Shown piece by piece: positions 30,508 through 41,617 of a stretch of 64,000 bases of DNA. Where the stretch lies: NCBI GenBank assembly GCA_951802425.1, contig OX637800.1, positions 806,001-870,000 of the forward strand. Direction: 5' to 3'. Position numbers and translations under genes: made by a program. The stretch comes from Clavaria fumosa (lineage: Eukaryota; Basidiomycota; Agaricomycetes; Agaricales; Clavariaceae). The notes under the pieces were generated by a model. The model was not told the origin of the DNA and made no database searches. It worked only from the letters and a program-made list of their open reading frames with translations. Within the stretch, counting starts at the first letter, position 1; each line of letters begins with the position of its first letter.

Positions 30508-33500
30508 TCATGCCACATCCTCAGACCCCACATCCAAATTATTAACAATGGATGTAGCATCAGGAAGTTCTTCTGTGGCATCATACCAGATCTCAAGCTC
30601 CTCATCTGTATCTTTATCACTGGATGCAGCACTACCTGGATGTGATTTCCTAAAGGTTGGTTCAGACATGGCTGTAGTGGCAGTGTCCATCATTAGCTGC
30701 CTTTGCATCAACAATGCCTCATAATGCTTCCCTTGAGCTGAGTAGGTGGATGCCAGAGTTGTCATGCTTGTGAGGGTGTCTGGATGCTTGGAGCCAAGCT
30801 CTCTCTTCCTTGCTTCCACAACATGAACTTGCAGCTTTTCTGCTTCATCATATTTCCCCTGGGCTGAATATGCCAATGCCAAATTGTGAATGTAAGCCAG
30901 AGTAGAAGGATGTTTTGGGCCAAACACTCTCTTCATGGCATCCATAACATAAACATGCAGCTCCTCTGCTTTATTGTGCTTCCCCTGAGCTTTATATGTT
31001 AATGCCAAAGTGTGAATGCTCATCAGAGTGGATGGATGTTCAGGACCATGCACTCTCTTCAAAGCTTCCATGACATGAACATGCAGCACCTCTGCTTCAT
31101 TGTGCTTCCCCTGAGCTTTATATGTTAAAGCCAAACTATTAATGCTTTTCAGAGTGAATGGATGTTCAGGTCCAAGCACTTTCTTCAAAGCCTCCATCAC
31201 ATGAACCTGCAGCTCCTCTGCTTCATTATGCTTGCCCTGGGCTAAATATGTGGATGCCAAATTGCTAATGCTAGACAGAGTGGATGGATGTTCAGGACCA
31301 GGCTCTCTCTTCCTTGCTTCCATGACATGGATCTGCAGCTCCTCTGCTTCATTGTACTTTGCCTGAGCTGAATATGTGGATGCCAAATTGTGAATGCTGG
31401 TCAAAGTGAATGGATGTTCTGGGCCAAGCACTCTCTTCCTAGCTTCCATGACATGAAGCTGCAGCTCCTCAGCTTCATTGTACTTCCCCTGAGCTGAGTA
31501 TGTGGATGCCAAATTCCCAATACTTGTCAAAGTGTCTGGATGTTCATGGCCAAGCACTCTCTTCCTGGCTTCCATGACATAAATCTGGAGCACCTCTACT
31601 TCATTGTGCTTCCCCTGAGCTGAATATGTGGATGCCAAACTGCTAATGCTTGACATAGTGGCTAGATGTTCAGGGCCAAGCACCCTCTTCCTTGCCTCCA
31701 GGACATGAACTTGCAACTCCTCTGCATCATTATGCTTCCCCTGAGCTGAATATGTGGATGCCAAAGTGTGAATGCTTGTCAGAGTGAATGGGTGTTCTGG
31801 GCCAAGCACTCTCTTCCTGGCCTCCATGACATGAAACTGCAACTCCTCTGCTTCATTATGCTTGCCCTGAGCTGAGTATGTGGATGCCAAATTGTGGATG
31901 CTTGTCAAAGTATCTGGATGTTCTGGGCTGAGCACTCTCTTCCTGGCTTCCATGACATGAACCTGCAGCTCCTCTGCCTCATGATGTTTCCCTTGAGCTG
32001 AATATGTTAATGCCAGATTATTAATTCCAGTCAGAGTGGATGGATGTTCTTTGCCAAGCACTCTCTTCCTGGCTTCCATGACATGAACCTGCAGCTCCTC
32101 TGCTTCATTATGCTTCCCCTGAGCTGAATATGTCAATGCACAGTTGTTAATGCTTGTCAGAGTGTTTGGGTGTTCTGGGCCAAGTATTTTCTTCCTGGCT
32201 TTCATGACATGAACCTCCAGCTCCTCTGCTTCATTATGCCTCCCTTGAGCTGAATATGTTGATGCCATATTGCCAATGCTTAGCAGGGTGTCTGCATGTT
32301 CTGGGCCAAGCACTCTCTTCCTGACTTCCATTACCTGACCTTCCAGCTCCTCTGCTTCATTGTACCTCCCTTGAGCTGAATATGTGGTTGCCAAATTGCT
32401 AATGCATCTCAGAGTAGATGGATGTTCTGGGCCAAGCACTCTCTTGTTGGCTTCCATGACATGAACCTGCAGCTTCTCTGCTTCATTGTTTTTCCCCTGA
32501 TCTGAATATGTTAATGCTAAATTGTTAATGCTTTCCAGAGTAAGTGGGTCTTCTGGTCCAAGCACCTTCCTTCTGCTTTCCACTGCACATACATAAAGCT
32601 CCTCTGCATCCTTCAAACATCCATTTTCATAGTATACTAATCCCAGTTTCTCACATCTTTCAGCATCCTCAGTTGCACACACCATCCTTTGTACATGTTT
32701 GTAAATGTTTTTGATGTGTGGTAGTAGTGATTGTCGAAAGGCATAGTCAGAGCTACCTTCTCTGTCTGTGATTGAGCAGTACAACAGAGTCTCAACAGCA
32801 TTGTATTTTGACTGTTTCTCTTCTTCAGAACATCTGTCTTGGCACCACAAATGTACCAGTGGATGCATAGAGTATAGCCTTCCAGAGCTACTGCTTTTCA
32901 GAAGTGAAAATGATGCCAATGCCTCAACTGCTTTCCTGAAAATGAAATTGTCCCAGTTGCCTGCATGACCAACTTGCAATATTTTGGACCAATCCACTGA
33001 ATCCTTGAGCAACTGTTCCCAACTACTTTTTGCATCACTCTCCTGTGTTCTACCCAATGCTATCTCTTTGGCAGCATTTCTGAACATCTCTTCTGGAATA
33101 TTTTCATGATGGAGGCAGGCAAATATTTGTAGCAGCAGAAGTGCAGTTGAAGCTGCCTGTGCCTCTCCTCTCCTATTACTTCCATGTGCCCTGGCTTCTA
33201 TCTCTGAAACTGATAGTTCCCATGTCCCATAAACTGCTTGCCCATAGTTGGATGCCCCCTTGAATGAAGGATGATCCAACAACTCTTGATGGTGCCTCTC
33301 ATACTGTTCAAGGTAATCTCCCAGATCACATAGACCACTTGCAATAGATGCACCAGCTTGGTCAATGGCTAGAGGCAAACAGCACAAGGTGGTCACAATA
33401 GAGCATGCTGCCTGCCTCAATTCATCAGCACTCTCATTGCAATGGCTAGCTCTCAGAAGGAGGGTGATTGCATCCTCCGCCCCCATCTGGTCAACTTCGG

Positions 33501-34426
33501 CCGAGCCCCGAGGATTTACTAATCCATGCATGACTGGATTCCGGCTGGTGATGAGTATGCTGCCTTGGTTGTTTGTAGGCATATACTTCTGCACAGTGCC
33601 GGGGTCACTTGCATTATCATAAACAAGCAACCACTCTTGTCTCATCCAGGACACCCACGAGAGAACCGAACGGACAGAGCTCTCAACTCCAGATGCTTGT
33701 GCAGCAGGATCATGAGCGACATCTTTGATAGACTGCTCAATTGTCTCAGGGCTGGTTGCATCAAACCAGAAGACTCGCCAGAACCTGTCCAGAATGGTGA
33801 GCAATTAAGCAACGTAGCATGATGCTGGTCAACGCACAACTTTGGGTTTTCTTCGATGAACTTGAGGCAGATTTGAGTCTTGCCAACACCTCCCATTCCA
33901 TAGAGGAGAAAGAGCCGCCTAGGGAGTGATTGTCCCTCACGCGGGCTGAAATATGTTTGGAGTTTCTCAAGGTATGACCTTTGCCCTGTGAACATTGGGC
34001 TGGGTAAGGGCATCCCTTTGAATGTGACTCGTGATTGAAACCGTGCGGAAGAGGGAGAATCAAACAGAGCTACATTGGCAGTCAGATTGAAAGTATAAAG
34101 ACTTATTAACTCAAGCTCACCTTGATGGATGTGTAGTGAACCGATGTTGAGGTTATGAGATCCAACAGCTCCACCGGCATCTATAATAAATAGTTCATTG
34201 GATATTGGGGGGAGGGATAAATTCTTAGGCTCACATATGGTTGAGAGATCAAAAGTCTGTTTCCAGGTCAGAGACTCCGGTGGTGCGCCAGTCGCACTCT
34301 CAATGTCTGCAGGAGATAGTGCTGCATGTGAGATCACACGGCTCGCATGCTCAAAGGCCACTCACTCGGTATTGTATGATCTTTGTGTAGCAAAGGTAAA
34401 TCCATGCGGCTGACATTCTGCGCCAT
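30508..34426 (-). CDS. NB-ARC/TPR (fungal NLR-like, STAND NTPase) protein, intact paralogue
   Basis: Five exons: 34426-34366, 34306-34235, 34180-34121, 34069-33838 and 33784-30508 (1233 aa), with intron phases 1,1,1,2 as in the gene at 4409-8323. The start MAQNVSRMDLPLLH is the first in-frame ATG of exon 1; 34405 is an alternative. The N-terminus shares YAGG-VGS-N---LH-HQ with the paralogue. NB-ARC motifs are complete: GMGGVGKTQ, WLLVYDNA, ITSRNP, CCLPLAIDQAGA and MHPLVHLWCQ. Fifteen 42-aa TPR units follow (consensus GPEHPDTLTSIHNLASTYSAQGKHNEAEELQVHVMEARKRVL), more diverged than in the first gene. The protein then ends in a 60-residue acidic tail (SDKDTDEELEIWYDATEELPDATS). Likely a nucleotide-switch sensor or signalling scaffold; its partner is unknown. 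The two genes lie 22 kb apart in the same orientation. Confidence 0.88.
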
Positions 34427-35169
34427 GGAAGAGGGTACGACGGCATAAAATGTCGAGGGTGTGAGGATCAAGAGGATCGAACCACAATTCCACACAGGCT
34501 GCGGGACAAGATGTGTGACATGATGCATGATGTGTGACATGACCTAAAGCACATGACCTGGCACGTTATTACCCTGTCCAGTGCGGGCACTATGCAACGG
34601 TACAGTTCTGCACTGAAGAAATGTGATATTCTACTCTCTCTTCGTTGTATATCTTGTGCGGAGCTGTTTTCGCGGGCAAGAGGCGTTGCAGTTCTACTCT
34701 TGCGTCCTTTGTCTCGTCCTCAACGTCGTCATATCTCCGCGATCTCCTCCTTCCCGCCGCTCTCGCAGCATCAATCCGTGACACTCGATGCGCTATCCGG
34801 CAGCCGAAGGCGCCATCATCGCTGTCACCTATCATGCACTCACCCCTCGCCATACTTCCTTTGGCACTCCCTTCCTGCATTTCCCGTGTGCAACTCCGCA
34901 TCTCGACGGTGTCAAGTATCAGTTGTGGAGATGGGGACGAGGATGAGGACGAGGACAGGGACAAAGATTCGTGTGAGTGCGCAAGGATGGCGAAGTTCGA
35001 GTAGCTGCTTCTCTGTTTAAGAAATCCTGGAAGATGTCGCGGGTGACTTTGGGGACACAGCATCAGTACGTTTGTGGTCCTCATTCTTCCTATTTCCATC
35101 GAATGCGACGATGATTTTTTAGCCGTACAACAGTAAACCGGCAATAGTTAGTTCGAAGGAGCGTGACGG
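34427..35169. other. Upstream region of the second NLR gene, no gene recognised
   Basis: Holds short TGTGACATGATGCATGATGTGTGACATGACC-like repeats (about 34509-34545). Several frames are open on both strands without a known motif. Confidence 0.35.
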
Positions 35170-35173
35170 GCTG

Positions 35174-35900
35174 GTGCTCACGCCATTCCCTCCCAACAAA
35201 CTGACACCCCCCAAAGCCCGTCGCCCCTCCGCCAGTACTACCTCTCCTATAACAAGAGCGACCGGCCACCTGGCGCATGGCGTCGCGCTTGTGTCTCCTC
35301 TGACGTCCACCAGCACCGCAGGCGTGGACAGGGACGGCGCAGCGCCGGTAGCCGGCCAGTACTGTGTTGTACAACTAGGTGCCGACACTGGTTCCAGCAA
35401 CCTCGCCAAACCGCTGCACACATACCTGAACCACTTGCGAGCGTTTCTCGTCCGATACGTGATCTCTCTCTGGGATATATCGCGCACGTCCGGGCTTACT
35501 ATCCGCATACTGAGGCATCACCCATGACCTCAGCAGCGACATCATCCTCGGCTGGGCAACAACCTCCATTCCCACGGCTCCCGCAACGGCTGGATCTGGA
35601 TATGCGTCGTGTATCGGCCCGCGCCACTTTTTCCTGTAACTTGGTTCTTGACGGCAAGCGCAATCTCTTACCCCCGACCCCTTGAGCCGATCACCATCAT
35701 GTGCAAAGCAAAATATCCCCTTGCCTCCAGCGTGTTTATCGTTTGCTTGCCCTGCGAAACGAAAGTTGATAGTCCCATCACACGACAATACACTTTGCTG
35801 CTCAACCTGGCCCTGGAGGAAGGCGGCGCGGCCTGCCTGCAGACTCCAGCTGGGCAAAGAGCAACACCCCTGGCGTGTACTTGTATGTCGCTGATTTGAC
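35174..35900 (+). pseudogene. Degenerate gene remnant, possibly a pepsin-like aspartic protease
   Basis: The plus-strand frame 35174-35527 contains GQYCVVQLGADTGSSNL, which resembles the first active-site block of A1 peptidases (a V-L-G strand followed by DTGSSNLW). The usual residues between the strand and DTG look deleted and the Trp is missing. Downstream the frame breaks repeatedly and I could not find the second active-site motif. A chance match is possible. A minus-strand frame of 160 codons overlaps it but has no motif. Confidence 0.25.
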
Positions 35901-36332
35901 GGCCATCAGGACAGGAACACAGAAGACTTCCGTCTCCTTTCAACGTAGGCTAGAATTCGATGCAGGGCGGCTGACGCTGTTGAGGCAGGTGATGCCCACG
36001 TTAGATGCACGCCCCAGCAACGGGGCATCGGTGACGTTATTCTTCTAGTCATGCAGATGAAGGACGAGCCTGCCGCTGTTGAAGTCAACTTTTGCGACGA
36101 TGTACCATGGGACGGCAGGGGGGGACAATTTGCACTGCACCGCCACTACCACAGGTTGGCCCCAAACCGGAGAAAACGTACGGCAGCAACATAAACATTT
36201 TTGTCGCTACTCGAAGGCCACCCAAAAGAACATGCGGGCAGCAGCTCCTACATGAGTTTGCATTTTGGTTGTGCTTGTAGCGCGCCACTAAGAACTCGGC
36301 TATGGGACAACAAGTTCGTGGAGTGCAGGACT

Positions 36333-37805
36333 TTATGAATTATATCTCTTGTAGATCTTGTTAGCTTCAACCATCGCTTCTCTCTCCGATAGTCCTCCAT
36401 ACTTTTTAAGGGCATCATACAATTCCTTCGAAAGAACCGAGCGTTCGAGGCGGAGGACTTTGGCGAGGGCTTTGTGTACAGATACGACGACGGTGTTGAA
36501 CCAAGACTTGGGCGGCATCGTCCAGGGATGCTGGACGTACGAAGCGTGTATCAGCTGCTCCACTTTCTCCTTCGATTCTTCGTATTCCTTCCCGTAGACA
36601 TGCGTTTCGCCATCAGTATTCTTCTTGCCTGGATCGGCTGTGATGCAAGCGTGTCCTTGGAAAGACATGCTACTTGAGGAGAAGACCGACTCATTTTCTA
36701 CCCACCATCCATCCATATCCGTCCTAGACTCGAGTCCAGTAATGATAATGACAATGGGGACCTTCGACTGGCAGAATATTTGATGGAAGATTTCATAGTT
36801 TTTCGCAGCGGTATCCGCGATACGGGGGGAGCGCATGACGTATACAAGGAGATGAACACCATATTCCAGCTGACGAATGAGCTTGTACAGTTGTTCAATA
36901 ACACCCCGCGCTGATTGCGTATTTCGGTTGACAGTGAGTCCGGCAGTTTCGAAGAACGTGAATGGAGTGCCATAGACTCTCCTCGAGTAAGAGGTGTTGG
37001 TGAACACCGGGTTGACTGCCGCCCGATCGGAGACGGGGGCACGTTCGCCGCCCTCAAGCATGTTGATCACAGAGCCTTTCCCGCAGCCCACCTCGCCGAA
37101 AACAACGACATTGGGGACCGACTCCGTGGCGTCGCTCATCCCGAGCACTCTGGTACGGAAGTACCCCAGAGTGAGATCAAACAAAGATTGTGGTTCTATC
37201 GTCCACGGGTCCCGTCTATACGCATTGTAGATCACATTTTCCACCTTTTTCTTTGACATAGCGTATTCGTCCTCAGCACGATGCTTTCCGTCAACGAGCT
37301 TTCCCCTGCGGGCAGTGATACAAGCATGATTTGTAAACTTCATCTCGTATCGGTCGAATGTTTGCTTGTTCTCCTCCCACCAATCGTCCATATTATCCTC
37401 GTCCTCCAGACCGGTGACAATGACGACGATTGGGACTGCCTTCTGGCACAACACGGTGAAAAATATCTCGTAGTTCTTCTGCGCGATCTCCGTGATACGA
37501 GGTGCCCGCATAACGTATATGAGGAGATTCAGACTGCCCTCCAGTTGACGTAGGAGTTGAGACAATCCTTTGGAAGCTGCTCGGGCTGGGATGGCTCCTG
37601 CTGCCCCCTCGTTTAGACCAGCGGTATCGAAGACTTTAAACAAGGTGCCAGATATCGTTTTCCGGTACTGGGCGCTGGTAAAGGTCACCCCCTTTGCGCT
37701 GCTGGAGACCTCGGCTTTGTCGTTGCCTTCAAGCATATTGATGACGGAGCTTTTTCCAGCACCCGTCTCGCCAAACACGATAATATTCGGGATGGGTAGC
37801 ACCAT
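36333..37805 (-). CDS. P-loop GTPase with two tandem G domains
   Basis: A single exon. The reading frame opens at 37883, but the first plausible start is the ATG at 37805 (MVLPIPNIIVFGE), giving 490 aa; a small upstream exon is possible because a CAG acceptor-like site precedes it. Domain 1 has G1 GETGAGKSSVINM, G3 DTAGL and the family motif IVVIVTGLED. Domain 2 (from about residue 240) has GEVGCGKGSVINM, ETAGL (Asp replaced by Glu in G3) and IVIIITGLES. Only domain 2 keeps the C-terminal helical tail seen in the single-domain paralogues (SVHKALAKVLRLERS...ALKKYGGLSEREA). The canonical G4 NKxD is replaced by TGLE in the whole family. The shape suggests fusion of two tandem genes. AIG1/GIMAP-like, or more broadly TRAFAC GTPase, is the nearest group I can suggest. 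Confidence 0.8.
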   Translation of the reverse strand: MVLPIPNIIVFGETGAGKSSVINMLEGNDKAEVSSSAKGVTFTSAQYRKTISGTLFKVFDTAGLNEGAAGAIPARAASKGLSQLLRQLEGSLNLLIYVMRAPRITEIAQKNYEIFFTVLCQKAVPIVVIVTGLEDEDNMDDWWEENKQTFDRYEMKFTNHACITARRGKLVDGKHRAEDEYAMSKKKVENVIYNAYRRDPWTIEPQSLFDLTLGYFRTRVLGMSDATESVPNVVVFGEVGCGKGSVINMLEGGERAPVSDRAAVNPVFTNTSYSRRVYGTPFTFFETAGLTVNRNTQSARGVIEQLYKLIRQLEYGVHLLVYVMRSPRIADTAAKNYEIFHQIFCQSKVPIVIIITGLESRTDMDGWWVENESVFSSSSMSFQGHACITADPGKKNTDGETHVYGKEYEESKEKVEQLIHASYVQHPWTMPPKSWFNTVVVSVHKALAKVLRLERSVLSKELYDALKKYGGLSEREAMVEANKIYKRYNS

Positions 37806-38611
37806 ACTAGACCCAGATGGCGCTGAAGTCTCGCGCTGCCAGTATTGTAAGTCTTGCGGCCAAACTATATGGATACGAAACAACCTACAACGTGTGGAGG
37901 ATTCTGCTTTTCTGCTAAGCTGACCACCTCCGTCTTGGTTGGACGCTCGCTGACAGTGATGACCACAGGAAGCGAGTCAAGGACCACAATGTTCGATACA
38001 GAACGGGTGAACCAGGGCTGCATAGCATACCCTTTTCCTTGTGCCTTTTCATATCCAAGTCCGAGTCACAATTACGTCAACGAACTTGTACAACGTGCAA
38101 TAGACGCGCAGATCGGGCGCGGGGAACTGTGAGACCGCGAGGCAGATGTGATGGATCCCGTGTGTCTGCCATCAGATTGCGGCAGCCAGTGGAGCGAAGC
38201 GACTGACCCTTGCATCTGCAGCGTTGGAGTTTACAGCAGTGAGAAGGAAGGAGAATGGTATGAAAGTACTCTGCGCCAAAAACGGGCCATGTCCACAATC
38301 GATCAAGCCTCGATGAGGACGCGTGCATTGCTATCTCCGATTCATTTCTCGTTCAAAGACCATCGGTGCATCACACCTGCTGCCGTTCATATGCTCGCGC
38401 AAACGCCTCTTGATGCCTTGTTCCCCTACTTGACCGTCAAAGCCAGGACACGTGCGTATCTTCTCCCCGTAATCCACCCCCATTGCTTACTGTGCAAAAC
38501 GTACTTCATGAAGTCAAACCCGACCCCGCAGAGCGTCTTGAATCTAAATCGCTAAGGTTTAGTCACATTCTAACTCATCCGAGTATCAAACACTCACCTG
38601 CGCTCTCAGCC
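37806..38611. other. Divergent intergenic region between two GTPase genes
   Basis: About 800 bp between the minus-strand two-domain GTPase and the plus-strand GTPase starting at 38612. It probably holds both promoters. No strong motif is recognised. Confidence 0.4.
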
Positions 38612-39448
38612 ATGTCCCGGAATCCTCCCAACGTGATTGTGTTCGGTGCAACTGGCTCCGGGAAAAGTTCTCTGATCAATATGCTCGACGGCGGTGATCA
38701 AGCCAAAGTCACGAGCGGAGCGATGGGTGCAACCTTCACCAACGCTTCCTACGATAAGAGAATCTCCCACTCAACCTACAAAATGTTCGATACCACTGGT
38801 TTGAACGAGGGTACGGCTGGGCGTGTGGAAGCTCCAAAGGCGATCGGAGGGTTGTACAAACTTATATGCCAGCTCGATTATGGCGTCAATCTCCTCGTAT
38901 TTGTCATGCGCGCACCTCGCATCACGGACGCTGCGTCGAAGAATTATGACATGTTCTTCAACATATTCTGCCAGAAAAAGGTTCCCATCGTAATCGCCAT
39001 CACTGGACTAGAGGATGAACAGGATATGGATGATTGGTGGAAGGACAACGAACGCGTCTTTGATGCTCACGGGATGAAGTTCAGCGGATATGCTTGCGTA
39101 ACGGCCACCAGGGGAAAGTATGTCCAGGGTAAACATCGTTACGAGGAGGAATACATCGAGTCAAAGAAGAAGGTAGAAAGCCTAATTCACGCCGCATGCA
39201 ATCCGATCCCTTGGAAGATAGAAAAGAAATCTTGGTTCGTCGCCACCGTCATTAGCGTGCGCAACACATTCGCGACGGTGTTTGGGTTGGCACCCATCGT
39301 TTTGGCGCAAGAGCTCCTTCACGCTCTCCAGACATTTGGAGGATTGACGAGCCGTGAGGCAAAGGAAATGGCGTCTCGGATCGAGCGGGAGACTCGGCAG
39401 AAACGAGGGGCAAAGGAAGTGGCCGAGGTGATCGAGAAGGCAACTTAG
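38612..39448 (+). CDS. P-loop GTPase, single domain, intronless
   Basis: 278 aa starting MSRNPPNVIVFG; the frame is open further upstream to 38483, but this ATG fits the family N-terminus best. G1 is GATGSGKSSLINM, the G3-like motif is DTTGL (with Ala replaced by Thr), and the family motif IVIAITGLEDEQDMDDWW takes the place of G4. A helical tail (TFATVFGLAPIVLAQELLHALQTFGGLTSREAKEMASRI) ends in a basic stretch. It hydrolyses GTP if the fold is intact; the role is unknown. It lies head to head with the two-domain GTPase. Confidence 0.8.
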   Translation: MSRNPPNVIVFGATGSGKSSLINMLDGGDQAKVTSGAMGATFTNASYDKRISHSTYKMFDTTGLNEGTAGRVEAPKAIGGLYKLICQLDYGVNLLVFVMRAPRITDAASKNYDMFFNIFCQKKVPIVIAITGLEDEQDMDDWWKDNERVFDAHGMKFSGYACVTATRGKYVQGKHRYEEEYIESKKKVESLIHAACNPIPWKIEKKSWFVATVISVRNTFATVFGLAPIVLAQELLHALQTFGGLTSREAKEMASRIERETRQKRGAKEVAEVIEKAT

Positions 39449-39942
39449 TCCGCGGCAAAGGAAACAACTGTTGAGAAGGGAGAAGGGGGCCCAATGCCAT
39501 GACGCCTAGTCTTCAGGGCTATGTAGCCACTCGTTATTATTCGTTTGCCTCGCTTTCGATACTATACAGCAAGCTAGATAATCACTTTTATGACTGGTGT
39601 AATGGGACGGAAGTAGGATCTAGTATCGTGGCGTGTCCAGACAGCAGACGTTGGGGGGAGAAGGGCCTCAACGCTAGCTAGAGAGCCAACGTGAGAGTCA
39701 GCCCCAGTGGGAGACTCGATGGCGGCGGGTGAGTCGGAAGCGAGGGGGAGGTGCGGAGCTACGAAGATGGTTGTAGAAGACGAGGCACGAATACCTGAGT
39801 GGAGATCGACACTTGTTACAGTAATTCAGCCAGCTGATTCCTTCAGACTTTCGAAAACCGTTGGTCTCGATGACTCTTCATCCTAGTTGAATATTCGACG
39901 AGGCTACGGTGGAAACCTATCGCGAGTTACAGTGTGTTGCCT

Positions 39943-40632
39943 CTATGTAGCAGCAAACATTTGAACAAAAAACCTTTGTAATCGCAAGAGGAAATCATGT
40001 AAGAAGCTCGAGTTTGTCGGCAGAACGAAGGGAGGCTCGTCGCGAAATGCATAGATCAACTCCTGCACCTTTCTCTTCGACTCTTCATATTCGCGTTCAA
40101 ACTGATATCCCCCGCCTAATCGTCGCCCCTTGAAGGCCGTGACACAAGCATGTCCGACCAAACGCATCTGACAATCCGTAAAGACACTCTCGTTCTCCCA
40201 CCACCATTGCTCCATATCCGGCATGTTCTCCAGCCCAGTGACGACAATCACAACGCGTACATTTCCCTGGGGAAACGCTTTGAGGACGGCATCGTAGTTA
40301 TCTTTTTCTGTCTGCAACATCTGCCTTGCTCTGAAGACATATACAAGGAGAGTGATGCCAGGTAGTCGACGGATGAGGTTGCACAGTCCTTCAATCGGGT
40401 CCAGCGCAGATTCCGCTCGTCCGAAGATTGAATCCAGTCCGGCAGTATCGAAGACTGAGAAAGTGTACCCTTGTATCTTCCTCAGGTAAGGGTCGGGTCT
40501 CGCCGGCTGGCTCAGTAATCGATCGTGAACAGGAGCGACTTCGCCGTCTCCGAGCATATTGATGACGGAGCCTTTCCCAGCACCAGATTCGCCAAACACA
40601 ATAACGTTACGGGTGGGCGGTGAGTTGGACAT
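39943..40632 (-). CDS. P-loop GTPase, short form without the C-terminal tail
   Basis: 229 aa, MSNSPPTRNVIVFGESGAGK. G1 GESGAGKGSVINM and G3 DTAGL are present, and VRVVIVVTGLENMPDMEQWWWEN is the family motif in place of G4. The effector region between G1 and G3 is longer and different (QPARPDPYLRKIQGYTF). The protein stops after FLHDFLLRLQRFFVQMFAAT, so the A-DLR-ALQTYGGLS tail of the paralogues is missing. It is a complete single-exon frame and probably a diverged member rather than a broken one. Confidence 0.78.
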   Translation of the reverse strand: MSNSPPTRNVIVFGESGAGKGSVINMLGDGEVAPVHDRLLSQPARPDPYLRKIQGYTFSVFDTAGLDSIFGRAESALDPIEGLCNLIRRLPGITLLVYVFRARQMLQTEKDNYDAVLKAFPQGNVRVVIVVTGLENMPDMEQWWWENESVFTDCQMRLVGHACVTAFKGRRLGGGYQFEREYEESKRKVQELIYAFRDEPPFVLPTNSSFLHDFLLRLQRFFVQMFAAT

Positions 40633-41617
40633 ACTGGACTAAGACTTTTCAATGAGACCGATGGACGAGCTTACAAGACAATTTACCGATGGCGAACCAA
40701 AGGGATGTCAGTAAATGCGTCTGGTCAAGGTGATATCTTACATACAAAATCAGTTGGTCTGTAGATCCTGGAGGCAAATCGGTAGGACTCACTATGTAGC
40801 GTATAGCCAGTGGGACTGTCAAAGTTGCAAGGGGACGACCATCGAGGCGCCCATTTATGAGTCGCAAGTTGTGTGAACAAAAGAAGTGCCTGGTTACCTA
40901 CTACGATTCACAATCGAAAAAGCCCATCGACTTTACATCGTTCACGTTTCCGTGAGGCTACCTCGAGGTTCAGCCGTACCCGAACTTGGTGGCTCTGGTG
41001 TCTGTACCCAGCATGTGGTTGCGGTGTTGCTGTCGCGTAGCTCAAGGTGATCTACGAACAAGATCTGCTTCGTAGTATTAATGTGGAGAAGAGAATCATT
41101 TGCCACTAGACGAGTGTTGCGTTTGCGCTTCTCTCCTGAACCCAAGGAAAGAATTGTGGCTGCAGAGCAGAGCTGGACCTGAAAAAGTGGCGTTCGGACA
41201 TGCTCTTCTCTCTTTTCCTGATTGGCTCCACGTTACCAGCAAGGCCAACGCGAGGCTTGACCATGGCCAGCACGGCGGCGCTGGTGTCATTGCGCGCATT
41301 GATTGTCAGGATGCGGCCACATTTCTTGCATGTGGCCGCGGTCATGCATTACGTTTGGTGAGCTGGTCCAGCGATTCAGAGAAGAAGTGTGAAGTAACCA
41401 GATGTGCCTTCACAGCGAAAAAGGCTTGGAGCTGGAGCTTCAAGCTTCAAGATTGAAGACCGGTTCACATCCATCGACCCGGTCGAAAAATACGGTTGAC
41501 GTCCCGACCCTTTCACATTTAAAACGACTTGTTTCTTCCTCGGTATCAATCACGTAACGTTCTGTTTAACCCTCTCTTCGCATCGTACCTTGCAATTAGG
41601 TCGACCTGGCATCTTCG
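40633..41617. promoter_or_regulatory. Intergenic region with the upstream region of the GTPase at 41618
   Basis: The part 41310-41610 resembles the sequence upstream of the GTPases at 48165-49089 and the fragment at 52291, including the palindrome annotated separately and GTGAGCTGGTCC...GTGTGAAGTAACC. Homology of the flanks as well as the genes points to duplication of whole transcription units. Confidence 0.5.
41313..41339. promoter_or_regulatory. Conserved palindrome upstream of GTPase genes (CCACAT-N7-ATGTGG)
   Basis: GCGGCCACAT and ATGTGGCCGC (10-bp perfect arms) flank TTCTTGC. The core CCACAT-N7-ATGTGG recurs at 49319-49337 and, with one change, at 52490-52508, each time in the upstream region of a GTPase gene or of its duplicated flank. 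It may be an operator-like binding site. It could also simply be inherited with the duplicated flank. Confidence 0.5.

Noticed and set aside
35375..35857. Minus-strand frame of 160 codons
   Set aside because: No recognisable domain; it overlaps the plus-strand remnant and has no splice or start context of note.
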